Shown: positions 7,860 to 19,015 of the stretch, piece after piece
How the letters are laid out: the number at the start of each line of letters is the position of its first letter
Position numbering within the stretch: the first letter of the stretch is position 1
Origin: Salinisphaera sp. Q1T1-3
GTDB lineage: Bacteria; Pseudomonadota; Gammaproteobacteria; Nevskiales; Salinisphaeraceae
Reading direction: 5' to 3'
Length of the DNA stretch: 64,000 nt
Assembly (NCBI RefSeq): GCF_003602005.1
Contig: NZ_QZWD01000002.1
Coordinates: forward strand, 62,001-126,000
The notes under the pieces: generated by a model
Databases searched by the model: none
What the model was told of the DNA's origin: nothing
Seen by the model: only the letters and a program-made list of their open reading frames with translations
Position numbers and translations under genes: made by a program

Positions 7860-8894
7860 TCAGCCGGCGGATGCCGGCGCCGACGGCTTCGGGGTGATCC
7901 AGCCGGCCAGTTCCTGGCGAATCAGCTGCGTGAACATGTCGACGTGGTCGGCGCGGTCGTTGAGGGCCGGGATATAGCGCAATGCCTTGCCGCCGTTGCT
8001 CTCGAAATAGTCACGGTTCTCTTCCTTGATCTCCTCGAGCGTCTCGAGACAGTCCGAGGAGAAACCGGGGCACATCACGTCGACGGTCTTGATCTCGCCG
8101 GCCGCTCCCCACGCCTTCATGGTTTCGTCGAGATACGGCTGGAGCCAGGGCTCGCGGCCGAAACGGCTCTGGAAACAGACCTTGTAATCGTTGCGTGTCA
8201 GGCCGAGCGCCTCGGCAAGCAGCCGGGCGGTCTCGCCACAATCGCGCGGATAAGGATCGCCCTGCTTGACGTAGCGTTTGGGAATGCCGTGGAAGCTCAT
8301 GACGAGCTTGTCGGCTCGTCCGTGCGTGGCCCAGTGCTCGCGTACCGAGGCGGCCAGGGCATCGATGTAGCGCGGATCGTCGTGGTAGCGATTGATCTGG
8401 CGCAGCTGAGGCGGTTCCGGCCAGTCCTCGAGCACCTCGCTGACCTTGTCGAAGGTGGTGGCGACGGTGGTCGCCGAATACTGCGGATACGCCGGAAACA
8501 CGAGGACACGTTTGCAGCCGGCCGCGTGCAGTTCCTCGAGACCGGCCTCGATCGAGGGGTTGCCGTAGCGCATGCCGAGTGCGACCTGGACGGGCGTCTC
8601 GAGTTCGGCATCCAGACGCGCCTGGATGCCCGCGACCTGATGGCGTGCATAGATGAGCAGCGGCGATCCCTCATCCATCCAGACCGAGGCATAGCCCTCG
8701 GCGGAGTTGCGAGGGCGCGTGGTCAGAATGACGCCGTAGAGAATGGGCAGCCACAAGGCCCGGTTGAGATCGATCACCCGCGGATCGGACAGGAACTCCC
8801 GGAGATAGCGTCGAACCGCGGCTACCGACGTGTCGTCCGGACTGCCGAGGTTGGTGAACAGCACGCCGATCGGCGCAGTATCATCGCGACTCAT
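7860..8894 (-). CDS. hemH: Ferrochelatase
   Basis: A 344-residue enzyme inserting Fe2+ into protoporphyrin IX, the last step of protoheme synthesis. The conserved metal/porphyrin residues are visible: H202 in SFHGIPKRYVKQGDPY and E284 in PGFSSDCLETLEEI. The N-terminus has the family opening VLFTNLGSPD. Length is typical of the proteobacterial enzyme. It is the first gene of a hemH-sohB unit; the 128-bp upstream gap before the symporter gene should contain the promoter, but no convincing -35/-10 pair was found. Confidence 0.95.
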   Translation of the reverse strand: MSRDDTAPIGVLFTNLGSPDDTSVAAVRRYLREFLSDPRVIDLNRALWLPILYGVILTTRPRNSAEGYASVWMDEGSPLLIYARHQVAGIQARLDAELETPVQVALGMRYGNPSIEAGLEELHAAGCKRVLVFPAYPQYSATTVATTFDKVSEVLEDWPEPPQLRQINRYHDDPRYIDALAASVREHWATHGRADKLVMSFHGIPKRYVKQGDPYPRDCGETARLLAEALGLTRNDYKVCFQSRFGREPWLQPYLDETMKAWGAAGEIKTVDVMCPGFSSDCLETLEEIKEENRDYFESNGGKALRYIPALNDRADHVDMFTQLIRQELAGWITPKPSAPASAG

Positions 8895-9022
8895 TAATAG
8901 TCTCTTGCTATCTTTTTCGTATTTTCAATGCGGCCATTCTATCCGAAATCGACGGCGCGCCGATACGGCCGCCGGTCGATCGGGACCGGTGGCCGCGTGT
9001 GAACATATCGTCCGGGCCGTAC

Positions 9023-10366
9023 TTATCGGGAATCGAAATAGCGACGCGTCAGCCGGAAGATCACCGGCGAGAGCAGGAGCAGCGCGATGAGGTTCGGGAT
9101 CGCCATCAGCGCATTCATGATATCGGCGATCAGCCAGACGACATCGAGCTTGATCACTGCGCCGGCGAAGATCGCGACCACCCAGATCACGCGATAGGGC
9201 GTGATGATACGGCTGCCGAACAGATATTCCGCGGTGCGCTCGCCGTAATAGCTCCAGGCCAGCATGGTGGAGAAGGCGAAGATCACGAGCCCGAAGGAGA
9301 CGATCAGGCCGCCGGGGCCGGGCATGCCCTGGGTGAAGGCGGTTGCCGACAGGGCGGCCCCGGTCTGATCCTGCGACCAGGTGCCGGTCGCCACGATCAC
9401 GAGGGCGGTCAACGTGCAGACGATGATGGTGTCGATGAAGGTGCCGAGCATGGCCACGACGCCCTGGCGTACCGGGCTGTTGGTACGCGCGGCCGCATGC
9501 GCGATCGGCGCGCTGCCGAGGCCGGCTTCGTTCGAGAAGATGCCGCGCGCGACACCATAGCGGATTGCCATGAGAATGCCGGCACCCGCGAAGCCGCCGG
9601 TGGCTGCACTGCCGGTGAAGGCATCCTGGCAGATCAAGACCAGCGCCCCCGGAACCGCGCCCGCATTGAGTGCGAGCACGGCCAGCGCGCCAATGACGTA
9701 GACCACGGCCATGAACGGCACGAGTTTTTCGGTCACACGGGCCAGACGCCGTACGCCGCCGAGCACGACGATGGCGACCCCGGCGGCCAACACCAGGCCG
9801 GTGATCCAGGTTGGAACGGCGAAACGACTTTCGGAGAGCACCTGCGAGACCGAGTTCGACTGCACCATGTTGCCGATGCCGAAGGCCGCGACCGTGGCGA
9901 ACAGGGCGAACAGCAGGGCCAGCCAGCGCCAGGAGCGGCCGAGTCCGTTCGCGATGTAGTACATCGGGCCGCCGACGTGATCGCCGTGACGATTGGTCTC
10001 ACGATAATTGACCGCGAGCACGGCTTCGCCGTACTTGGTGGCCATGCCGACCAGCGCAGTGATCCACATCCAGAAGATCGCGCCCGGCCCTCCCAGATGG
10101 ATGGCGGTGGCCACGCCCGCGATGTTGCCCGTGCCGACGGTCGCGGAAAGTGCCGTGGCCAGCGCCTGAAACGGGGTGATATCGCCCGGTTCGTTCGTGG
10201 TCCGCCGACCGGAGAACAGCATTGCGAAACCGTAACCGAGCTTGCGCTGCGGCATGCCGCGCAGCCCGAGCGTGAGATAGAGCCCCGTGCCGAGCAACAG
10301 GGCCAGCACGACCGGCCCCCAGACCCAGTCCGAAACCGTCGACAATGCCTGCGTGAATGTTTCCAT
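9023..10366 (-). CDS. Alanine/glycine:cation symporter family protein
   Basis: A 447-residue polytopic membrane protein of the AGCS (AlsT/DagA) family, which imports alanine or glycine with sodium. Recognisable motifs are [20 protein letters not shown] and [24 protein letters not shown] near residues 70-120. A later signature segment is [29 protein letters not shown]. About eleven hydrophobic segments can be counted. The gene is monocistronic, with repeats upstream and hemH downstream on the same strand. Substrate specificity is not certain. Confidence 0.92.
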   Translation of the reverse strand: METFTQALSTVSDWVWGPVVLALLLGTGLYLTLGLRGMPQRKLGYGFAMLFSGRRTTNEPGDITPFQALATALSATVGTGNIAGVATAIHLGGPGAIFWMWITALVGMATKYGEAVLAVNYRETNRHGDHVGGPMYYIANGLGRSWRWLALLFALFATVAAFGIGNMVQSNSVSQVLSESRFAVPTWITGLVLAAGVAIVVLGGVRRLARVTEKLVPFMAVVYVIGALAVLALNAGAVPGALVLICQDAFTGSAATGGFAGAGILMAIRYGVARGIFSNEAGLGSAPIAHAAARTNSPVRQGVVAMLGTFIDTIIVCTLTALVIVATGTWSQDQTGAALSATAFTQGMPGPGGLIVSFGLVIFAFSTMLAWSYYGERTAEYLFGSRIITPYRVIWVVAIFAGAVIKLDVVWLIADIMNALMAIPNLIALLLLSPVIFRLTRRYFDSR

Positions 10367-10402
10367 GCTGTTTCCCCCGACGCTACGCGTACCTGCGACC
10401 CC

Positions 10403-10863
10403 AAGGCCTGTTGATGTGCCCGGCGAGTTCGCGCCAGGCGCTGGATTGCCGCAAGACGGCGCTCGGCACGAGGGCTCGAATCGCCCATGCGAATTCGGCG
10501 AATGGCGCGTCGCGACGACTCGTGCCGTGCAATCCCCGATCGGCGGATTCTAAGGAACCTCTGATCTATTCATCCACGGTCGCGTTTGAGTCCCAAAAGG
10601 CCACGATACAAGGCGCATGGCGCCGCGTCATAGCCACTCTATGATCCAGCCATGCAACGCCGTAGCGCGGCCTTTTGGGCCAAACCGCTTAGCGGCCGGG
10701 CTTTTGCGCGCGCCTGAGCGGCGTTGCCGCTCGCTCATTTGCATTCAGCAAACGGCGCTCGCGGCGTCTTGTCAGACGCGCGCAAAAGACACCGGCGCGA
10801 CCGTAGATGAATAGATCAGAGGTTCCCTAACGCGGCGCTTGGATAACACATCAATGACCCCTG
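10403..10863. repeat. Degraded copy of the 300-bp element, split by a second element
   Basis: The left part (10403-10550) begins AAGGCCTGTTGATGTG, like the left end of the family at 4.6, 50.4 and 57.2 kb. The matching right end reappears at about 10831-10863 (AACACATCAATGACCCCTG). Between them sits an unrelated inverted-repeat element (10554-10827). The order implies an older element into which a second one inserted. No gene is present in this 500-bp interval. Confidence 0.7.
10554..10827. mobile_element. MITE-like element with GGAACCTCTGATC ends, nested insertion
   Basis: About 274 bp bounded by near-perfect inverted repeats. The left end reads GGAACCTCTGATCTATTCAT, and the right end (10802-10827) is its complement, with matching continuing through ACGGTCGCG for roughly 30 bp. 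Both ends are flanked by TAA (10551-10553 and 10828-10830), a possible 3-bp target duplication. There is no coding capacity. It lies inside a degraded copy of the other repeat family. Confidence 0.75.
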
Positions 10864-10873
10864 ATCCGCCACG

Positions 10874-12214
10874 CTACTTGATCAGCCCCTGAATTAGAAT
10901 CCAGCCGATGCCGACCGGCGCGATGAAGCGCAATACGAACAGCCAGACACCGGCCCAGGGCGCGGCGAGCCGCCCCTGATTGGTCAAGGCCGTGACCGCT
11001 CGCGGGCCGAGCACCCAGCCGACGCAAAGTGCGGTCAAAATGCCGCCGACGGGTAGGGCGATCCATGTCGTGACGTAGTCGAGCAGGTCGAAGAATTTCT
11101 GGCCGAACAGCGTGTGCTTGGCCAGCGGGCCGAACGAGAGCGACGAGGGGATGGCGAGCAGCAGACAGGCCACGGCGGTGCCGACGGTGGCAGCGACGCG
11201 TCCGATCCGGAATTCGTCGGTCAGATAACACACGACCGCCTCGAGCAGCGAGATCGCCGATGTCAGAGCCGCGACCGCGAGCAGGACGAAGAAGACGAAG
11301 CCGAACAGGCTGCCGGCCGGCATGGCCTCGAACACGGCTGGCAGCACCAAAAAGGTTGTCCCGGCGCCACCGTCACCCGGCTCGAGCCCGGCCGCGAACA
11401 TCGCCGGCAGCACCATGAAACCGGCCAGTACGGCGATCAATGTATCCAGCCCGACGACGGCCAGGGCATCGACGGGCAGATTGCGTTCGCGAGACAGATA
11501 GGAGCCGTAGGTCACCATTGCCCCCATGCCGAGCGACAGGGAGAAGAACGCCTGCCCGATCGCCGCGACCACCGTGTCGCTGGTCACCTTCGAGAAATCC
11601 GGGACGATGAAGAACGCGATGCCGGCCTGGGCGCCGGGCAACGTGACGGCGCGCACAACCAGAACCACCAGCAACACGAACAGGATCGGCATGAGCAGCT
11701 TCGAGGCGCGTTCGATGCCCGAACCGATGCCGCTGATGACCACGGCCACACAGACCAGCATGAACAGCCCGGCGTAGCCCACGGGCTGCCAGGGGTTGCC
11801 GGTGAGCTGTTTGAAGGTCGCCGACAGGGCCTCGCTGTTCATCGTCGACAGCGAGCCAGTGGCCTCGAAGACCGTATAGGCCAGAGTCCATCCCGCCACA
11901 ACGATATAGAACGACAGGATCACGAAAGCGGTGAGAATGGCCAGCCCGCCGACGACCGACCAGCCGCGACCGGCCGTTTCACGAAACGCGGCCACGGGCG
12001 TCTTCTGGGCCATGCGTCCGATCAAGAGTTCGGCGATGACCAGCGACAGCCCGAAGACGACGATGCATATCATGTACAGGACAAGGAACGCGCCGCCGCC
12101 GTTTTCACCCGTCATGTACGGGAATTTCCAGATATTGCCGAGGCCGACGGCCGAGCCGGCGGCCGCCATGATGAAGCCGAGGCGCGATCCCCACTGGCTG
12201 CGCGTTTGCGTCAT
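10874..12214 (-). CDS. Sodium-dependent (SNF/NSS family) transporter, copy 1
   Basis: A 446-residue membrane protein of the neurotransmitter:sodium symporter family. TM1 carries the hallmark GSRLGFIMAAAGSAVGLGNIWKFPYM, which forms the Na+ and substrate sites in LeuT. Later helices include FFSLSLGMGAMVTYGSYL, the TM6 region. The ATG at 12214 is chosen because GGGAG lies 7 nt upstream (complement of 12222-12226). The length of about 450 residues suggests eleven rather than twelve helices, as in Tyt1-like bacterial members. A close paralogue lies immediately upstream on the same strand. The substrate is probably an amino acid but is not determined. Confidence 0.92.
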   Translation of the reverse strand: MTQTRSQWGSRLGFIMAAAGSAVGLGNIWKFPYMTGENGGGAFLVLYMICIVVFGLSLVIAELLIGRMAQKTPVAAFRETAGRGWSVVGGLAILTAFVILSFYIVVAGWTLAYTVFEATGSLSTMNSEALSATFKQLTGNPWQPVGYAGLFMLVCVAVVISGIGSGIERASKLLMPILFVLLVVLVVRAVTLPGAQAGIAFFIVPDFSKVTSDTVVAAIGQAFFSLSLGMGAMVTYGSYLSRERNLPVDALAVVGLDTLIAVLAGFMVLPAMFAAGLEPGDGGAGTTFLVLPAVFEAMPAGSLFGFVFFVLLAVAALTSAISLLEAVVCYLTDEFRIGRVAATVGTAVACLLLAIPSSLSFGPLAKHTLFGQKFFDLLDYVTTWIALPVGGILTALCVGWVLGPRAVTALTNQGRLAAPWAGVWLFVLRFIAPVGIGWILIQGLIK

Positions 12215-12347
12215 GAATAACTCCCGGAGGCACACGCACGATCGTCGACCGATCCGCGCGTCGTGGTTTAAGAAATCCTAAGTGCTGCGAGCCCGGGCCG
12301 TACAGTCGAGACACCCCGTGAATCCCTGCAACGATGGTGTCGTGGTC

Positions 12348-13679
12348 TCAGACGAGGCCCTGGATCAGGATCCAGACGATGCCGATCGGTGCGACGAAAC
12401 GCACCACGAAGAGCCACGCCTGCGCCCAGGCGCCGACCGGTCTGCCATCCGGTCCGAGAGCCGCTACCGCACGCGGTCCGATGATCCAGCCGACCACGAT
12501 AGCGGTCATCAGGCTGCCGAAGGGCAGGGACAGATTATTGGTCAGAAAATCGAGCAGCCCGAAGATCGAATAACCCATGATCCGGACGTGTTCCCAGACG
12601 CCGAACGACAACGAGACCGGCACCGCGAGCACCATACAGGCCAGTCCGGCCAGCGGTGCCGCCCGACCACGCGCGATGTCATGCTCGTCGCCCAGCCACG
12701 CCACGATCGGCTCGAGCAATGAAACCGATGATGTGAGCGCAGCCAGCGTCAGTAGCGCGAAGAAGCCGATCGCGATCCAGTGCCCGCCGGGTAGGGCAGC
12801 GAACACGGCGGGCAAGACCTTGAAGGTCGTGCCGGCGCCACCGGCACCCGGCGTCATGCCGGCGGCAAACATCGCCGGAATGATGAGCAGTCCGGCCAGC
12901 ATGGCAACGAGCGTGTCCAGTAGAACGACCGCGAGCGCGTCGCGGCCGATATGGGCCGAGGCCCGCATGTAGGAGCCATACGTCACGAGTCCGCCGAGGC
13001 CGAGCGACAGAGAGAAAAATGCCTGGCCGAGCGCGGCCGAGACCGTTTCCCCGTCGATCGCAGACAAATCCGGTTTCAGTAGAAACGCGATGCCAGCGCC
13101 GGCGCCGGGCAGTGTGACGGCACGCGCGGTCATCACGACAAGAACCACGAACAACAATGGCATGAAAAGCTTCGAGGCCCGTTCGATGCCGCTGCCGACA
13201 CCGCGCGAGACGATCACGACACTGATCGCCATGAACGCTGCGGCATAGCACAGCGGTGCGAGCCCGCTGCCGGTCAGCTGGTTGAACAGGCTTTCAAGCG
13301 TGCCGGCACTTGTGGCGTCGAGCGCACCTTCGATCGCATAGAAGAGATAGGCGATCGTCCAGCCGGCGACCACACAATAGAAAGACAGGATCAGGACAGC
13401 GGTGAGCACGCCGATGCCACCGACGAGCGGCCAGGCGCCGCCGGCCATCACGCGGAAGGCCCCGACCGGGTTGCGCCCGGACATACGCCCCAGCACCAGC
13501 TCTGCGATGACGAGTGCGAGCCCGAAACCGAGCACGAACGCCAGATAGAGGATCAGAAACGCGCTGCCACCATGGCCGCCGGCCATATAGGGGAACTTCC
13601 AGATATTGCCGAGTCCGACGGCCGAGCCGGCGGCTGCCATGATGAAACCGAGCCGGGAACCCCAGTGATCGCGACGCAT
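12348..13679 (-). CDS. Sodium-dependent (SNF/NSS family) transporter, copy 2
   Basis: A 443-residue NSS-family symporter whose TM1 motif (GSRLGFIMAAAGSAVGLGNIWKFPYM) matches that of the downstream copy exactly; the TM6 region FFSLSLGLGGLVTYGSYM is also shared. The two genes are tandem on the minus strand with 133 bp between them, indicating an old duplication that has since diverged elsewhere. The substrate is unknown; an amino acid is likely. Half of a 300-bp repeat element lies 35 bp upstream of the start codon and could influence its promoter. Confidence 0.92.
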   Translation of the reverse strand: MRRDHWGSRLGFIMAAAGSAVGLGNIWKFPYMAGGHGGSAFLILYLAFVLGFGLALVIAELVLGRMSGRNPVGAFRVMAGGAWPLVGGIGVLTAVLILSFYCVVAGWTIAYLFYAIEGALDATSAGTLESLFNQLTGSGLAPLCYAAAFMAISVVIVSRGVGSGIERASKLFMPLLFVVLVVMTARAVTLPGAGAGIAFLLKPDLSAIDGETVSAALGQAFFSLSLGLGGLVTYGSYMRASAHIGRDALAVVLLDTLVAMLAGLLIIPAMFAAGMTPGAGGAGTTFKVLPAVFAALPGGHWIAIGFFALLTLAALTSSVSLLEPIVAWLGDEHDIARGRAAPLAGLACMVLAVPVSLSFGVWEHVRIMGYSIFGLLDFLTNNLSLPFGSLMTAIVVGWIIGPRAVAALGPDGRPVGAWAQAWLFVVRFVAPIGIVWILIQGLV

Positions 13680-13713
13680 GTCGAGACGTCCGTGGCGTCA
13701 AAAACGCGGCATT

Positions 13714-13800
13714 CTAGGGCCTGTTGAGGTTTCGTACGAGCGCCTTTTCGTCGAGAGACCGCAGTGTGTCCTGCAAGGCGCGAGTCGCAGCTTCGGGGGC
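13714..13800. repeat. Partial copy of the 300-bp element (left end only)
   Basis: The sequence CTAGGGCCTGTTGAGGTTTCG, followed by TACGAGCGCC and then GTCCTGCAAGGCGCGAGTCGC, matches the left third of the repeat family. Similarity fades after about 13800 and no right terminus is seen. The rest of the 390-bp gap up to 14070 (between the transporter start and the thiolase stop) holds no gene that I can support. Confidence 0.6.
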
Positions 13801-14070
13801 AGCTGGGGTATGGCCAGACCTCGTCCTGCCGGTCCGCGTCTGTTCTCCAGGCGCGTGGGGCGGAGGCCAGCGGAGCGTGCACAGGCCCCGGGCGATCGCC
13901 CTCGCGCCCCGGACGGATATGAGCACGATGCGACCGCGCGAAGGTTCTGACTGTATCGGCGCGGGTTGTCGGCTTGGGTGGTCACGATGTGTATGCGACC
14001 GAGTCGCCTGCATCAGCCGGGCGACCGCATGGGTCGCCCGTAGACCGGAAACCGTGTTCCTGGCCGCCTG

Positions 14071-15366
14071 TCAGCTCGCGGGCGATTCCAGAATGGCCGT
14101 CACGCCCTGACCGCCGGCGGCACAGATGGAGACCAGGCCGCGCTTGTTCGGGCCGGCTTCGGCGAGAATCTTGGACAGGGTGGCTACGATGCGCGTGCCC
14201 GTCGCGGCGAAGGGATGGCCGATGCCGACCGATGAGCCCTTCACGTTGAGCTTGGTGATGTCGATCGAACCGAGCGGCGCATCGCGGCCGAGTTTTTCCT
14301 GACAGTATTTCTTCGATTCCCAGGCCTTGAGTGTGCACAGCACCTGTGCGGCAAAGGCTTCGTGTATCTCGTAGAAATCGAAATCCTGAAGCGTGAGGCC
14401 GGCCGCGTCGAGCATGTCCGCAACGGCATAGGTCGGTGCCATGAGCAGGCCTTCACCGCCGTCGACATAATCCACGGCTGCCGTGCGGGCAAAGGGAGTG
14501 AAATACGCCAGGATCGGCAGGCCGCGCTCTCTGGCCCATTCCTCGCTGGCCAGCAGGATCGACGACGCACCGTCGGTCAGCGGCGTCGAGTTCGCCGCCG
14601 TCAGGGTGCCGTTCTCCCGATCGAAGGAGGGCTTGAGTTTGGACAGTTTCTCCATGTCCGAGTCGGGACGCAGATTGTTGTCGCGCTCCACGCCGAGATA
14701 CGGAAACACCAGATCGTCGTAGAAGCCGTCCATGTAGGCCTGGGTGGCATGCCTGTGACTGGCGAGCGCCAGCTCATCCTGCGCGCGGCGGGAGATCTTC
14801 CATTCCTTGGCCATCAGCTCGCAGTGCTCGCCCATGGACATGCCGGTGCGGGGTTCGGTCACCGACGGCAGATTGGGCACGAGATGCCGTGGCCGAAGCC
14901 TGGCGAACAGTTTGGCCCGTTCGGCGCCGCTTCGGGCGCGATTGATGTCGAGCAGGATCGAACGCAGTTCCTCGTTGACCGCGATCGGTGCATCCGAGGT
15001 CGTATCGGTGCCGCCGGCGATCGCCGAGTCGATCTGACCCATCGCGATCTTGTTGGCCAGTTGCAAGGTTGTCTGTAGTGAGGTGCCACAGGCGGCCTGT
15101 ACGTCGAAGGCCGGCGTATGCGGGTCGAGATCGGTGCCCAGCACGGCCTCGCGCGTCAGGTTGAAGTCCCGGCTGTGCTTGAGGACCGCGCCGGCCGCGA
15201 CTTCGCCGATTCGCGTGCCGGCCAGCTTGTACTTGGTCGACAGCGCCTTGAATGTTGCGGTCAGCAGGTCCTGGTTGGATTGATGCGCGTACTGCGTGTT
15301 CGATCGACAGAACGGGATCCGGGCGCCGCCAACGATGGCAACGCGACGCATTGTGGGTTCGGCCAT
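14071..15366 (-). CDS. Thiolase family acetyl-CoA C-acyltransferase (FadI-like)
   Basis: A 431-residue thiolase acting in fatty-acid beta-oxidation or acetoacetyl-CoA metabolism. The nucleophilic Cys93 lies in FDVQAACGTSLQTT, the histidine in SVGIGHPFAATGTR and the second cysteine in SICAAGGQGV, all hallmarks of active thiolases. Length and motif spacing resemble FadI-type degradative enzymes. The start at 15366 (MAEPTMRRVAIVGGARIPF) is supported by GGAGG 6 nt upstream. It stands alone, without a partner hydratase/dehydrogenase gene next to it, and is divergent from groESL. Confidence 0.88.
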   Translation of the reverse strand: MAEPTMRRVAIVGGARIPFCRSNTQYAHQSNQDLLTATFKALSTKYKLAGTRIGEVAAGAVLKHSRDFNLTREAVLGTDLDPHTPAFDVQAACGTSLQTTLQLANKIAMGQIDSAIAGGTDTTSDAPIAVNEELRSILLDINRARSGAERAKLFARLRPRHLVPNLPSVTEPRTGMSMGEHCELMAKEWKISRRAQDELALASHRHATQAYMDGFYDDLVFPYLGVERDNNLRPDSDMEKLSKLKPSFDRENGTLTAANSTPLTDGASSILLASEEWARERGLPILAYFTPFARTAAVDYVDGGEGLLMAPTYAVADMLDAAGLTLQDFDFYEIHEAFAAQVLCTLKAWESKKYCQEKLGRDAPLGSIDITKLNVKGSSVGIGHPFAATGTRIVATLSKILAEAGPNKRGLVSICAAGGQGVTAILESPAS

Positions 15367-15500
15367 AAATCCTCCGGAGTTGCCGAGCGAGCGCCGGCCT
15401 TGATTTTCTGCTGCTGACGATAATGCCTGCCGCATAAAGTGACAAGGAATCATTTCAGTTTTTGAATGGCTTGCATTGCGACAAAAAAATCGGGCCCGGC

Positions 15501-15530
15501 CTTGAAAGACCTTCCGAAGGCCGCATGAAT
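15501..15530 (+). promoter_or_regulatory. Candidate heat-shock (sigma-32) promoter of groESL
   Basis: CTTGAAA at 15501-15507 matches the sigma-32 -35 box exactly. After 14 bp it is followed by CGCATGAA (15522-15529), a partial match to the CCCATNTA -10 box. The site is about 100 bp upstream of groES. No CIRCE inverted repeat was seen, consistent with sigma-32 rather than HrcA control. Confidence 0.6.
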
Positions 15531-15629
15531 GGCGGTGATAAAGATTGCCAATCGGCGATCTGTTGCGGTGTCAAAGCCGCTGGGTTTTATCAATCAACAA
15601 CCTTTGAATTCTCGAGGAGAAGGGTGGCA

Positions 15630-15917
15630 ATGAATATCCGTCCTCTACATGACCGCATCGTCATCAAGCGGCTCGAAGAAGAGCAGAAGACGGCCGGCGG
15701 GATCGTGATCCCCGACACGGCTGCCGAGAAGCCCCAGCGCGGCGAAGTCGTGGCCGTGGGCAACGGCAAGCCGCTCGACTCGGGCGAAGTGCGCAAGCCC
15801 GAAGTCAAGGTCGGTGACAAGGTCATGTTCGGCAAGTTCTCGGGCACCGAGATCAAGGTCGACGGCGAAGAAGTCGTCGTGATGCGCGAAGACGACATCC
15901 TGGCGGTGCTGGGTTAA
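15630..15917 (+). CDS. groES: Co-chaperonin GroES
   Basis: A 95-residue cytosolic co-chaperonin that caps the GroEL cavity as a heptamer. It opens [21 protein letters not shown], and the mobile loop ([19 protein letters not shown]) and the roof segment are intact. The ATG at 15630 follows a GAGGAGAAGGG ribosome-binding region; the in-frame upstream extension contains the promoter and is not coding. groEL follows after 47 bp in the same transcript. Confidence 0.97.
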   Translation: MNIRPLHDRIVIKRLEEEQKTAGGIVIPDTAAEKPQRGEVVAVGNGKPLDSGEVRKPEVKVGDKVMFGKFSGTEIKVDGEEVVVMREDDILAVLG

Positions 15918-15943
15918 GCCCGGGCCTTACGCTTAGGTACTGA

Positions 15944-17614
<1,671 letters not shown>

Positions 17615-17660
17615 ATGCCGTCTCGCCCGGGCGCACCCGCCCGCTTGACGAAAGAAAAGA

Positions 17661-17693
17661 AGAGCCCCGCATTCGTGCGGGGCTCTTTTTTTT
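17661..17693 (+). terminator. Intrinsic terminator of groESL
   Basis: A perfect hairpin, AGAGCCCCGC (17661-17670) ATTCGT GCGGGGCTCT, is followed by a run of eight T. It lies 46 bp after the groEL stop. Confidence 0.92.
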
Positions 17694-17815
17694 GGGTATC
17701 GGGTAGGCGCGAGTGGCCGTCGCTGTTAAGTTCAGCGTCATCGAAGGGGGAGGCGTCAGCCGCACGATGATGCGATGGGCGCCGGCATTCATCAGGGATA
17801 TCACAAGGCTCGGCC

Positions 17816-19015
17816 ATGCAGCACTGGCAGGTCAGGCAGCTGACTCGCGGCACGGGTAACTGCGTTTATCATGCGCACAGTTATTACGACATTCCCGTGT
17901 TCGATCCGAGCAGCCGGTTCGTGGCGACACACCGCATGGGGTTTGCCGATCGGCCGATCGAGGCCGAGGACACGGTCGAGATCGGCGTGGTCGAGGTGGC
18001 GACGGGGCATTGGCAATCGATCGGCCGGAGTTCGGCCTGGAGTTGGCAGCAGGGCCCGATGGCGCAGTGGCTGGGCGGATCGGCCACGCAGCTGTGCTGG
18101 AACGATCGGGACGATGACGATCGTTTCGTGACGCGCCTGTGGGACATGGCCGACGGTCGAAGGCGCACGCTCGCACGATCGAGCTATGCGGTGGATCCGC
18201 ACGGGGGATTCACCCTCGGTATCAATATGGCACGGCTGGACACGCTGCGACCGGGCTATGGCTATGCCGGCGGACGTGGTGCGCGCCTCGACGCGCCGGC
18301 ACCGGATGATGATGGCGTCTGGTGCCAGAGCATTGCGACCGGCGAGTCGCGTCTCGTGCTGAGCATCGCGCGCGCCCGCGCACACTTGATGGAGCAGCTG
18401 GATGGGGCCGACGGATTCGATGCGCTTCGGAATTATTTCGATCGCGCCTCGGACCCGATCTTCTGGTTCAACCACGTCAAGATCGCGCCGTCCGGGCAGC
18501 GGTTCACGGTCAAGCTGCGGTTCCGAACGCGCGACGGCGGCTGGTCGGACGAGCAGGGCATCAGCCTGACCTGCAACCTCGACGGCACGGCGTTGGCCGT
18601 TCTGGCCACGGCGCCCTCGCACGTGATCTGGTATGACGATCAGCGGCTGTTTCTCTGGCAGCGCGATGCTTTCTATTTCTTCCACGACGGCGTCGACGGC
18701 GGCGCGCGCGGACAGGCTATTGCGCCTGATGTCGTAACGCAGAACGCGCATATCCGTTATCTGCCCGGCCGGCCGGATGTGTTCGTGGCCGACACGCCGT
18801 ATCGCGAAGAGATCAGGCTGTTTGTGCATGACGAATCCAGTGGCCGGACGCGCGATCTGGCGACATTCGCGCATCATCGGCCGGCGCGAAGCCCCTTTCG
18901 CTGCGATCTGCATCCCTGCCCAAGTCCGGATGGTCGCCATATCGCGGTGACATCCCTCCAGGACGGGGGGCGACAGCTGTATGTGTTGAGCTGCGCGGAG
19001 CCGGCCTCGTCATGA
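17816..19015 (+). CDS. Beta-propeller-like protein of unknown function
   Basis: A 399-residue cytosolic protein without signal peptide or membrane segment. Repeated blocks with a strand pattern of the type FDPSSRFVATHRM, VKIAPSGQRFTVKLRF and HPCPSPDGRHIAVTS suggest a TolB/PD40-like beta-propeller, similar in style to oligogalacturonide-lyase-type propellers. The enzyme function is not known. Its stop codon overlaps the start of the next glycosyltransferase (ATGA), so the pair is translationally coupled and probably acts on the same glycan pathway. I do not recognise a specific named family. Confidence 0.65.
   Translation: MQHWQVRQLTRGTGNCVYHAHSYYDIPVFDPSSRFVATHRMGFADRPIEAEDTVEIGVVEVATGHWQSIGRSSAWSWQQGPMAQWLGGSATQLCWNDRDDDDRFVTRLWDMADGRRRTLARSSYAVDPHGGFTLGINMARLDTLRPGYGYAGGRGARLDAPAPDDDGVWCQSIATGESRLVLSIARARAHLMEQLDGADGFDALRNYFDRASDPIFWFNHVKIAPSGQRFTVKLRFRTRDGGWSDEQGISLTCNLDGTALAVLATAPSHVIWYDDQRLFLWQRDAFYFFHDGVDGGARGQAIAPDVVTQNAHIRYLPGRPDVFVADTPYREEIRLFVHDESSGRTRDLATFAHHRPARSPFRCDLHPCPSPDGRHIAVTSLQDGGRQLYVLSCAEPASS

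Noticed and set aside
8999-10414. 471-residue + strand frame opposite the alanine symporter
   Set aside because: Highly charged H/D/E/R-rich translation typical of antisense frames; no domain seen.
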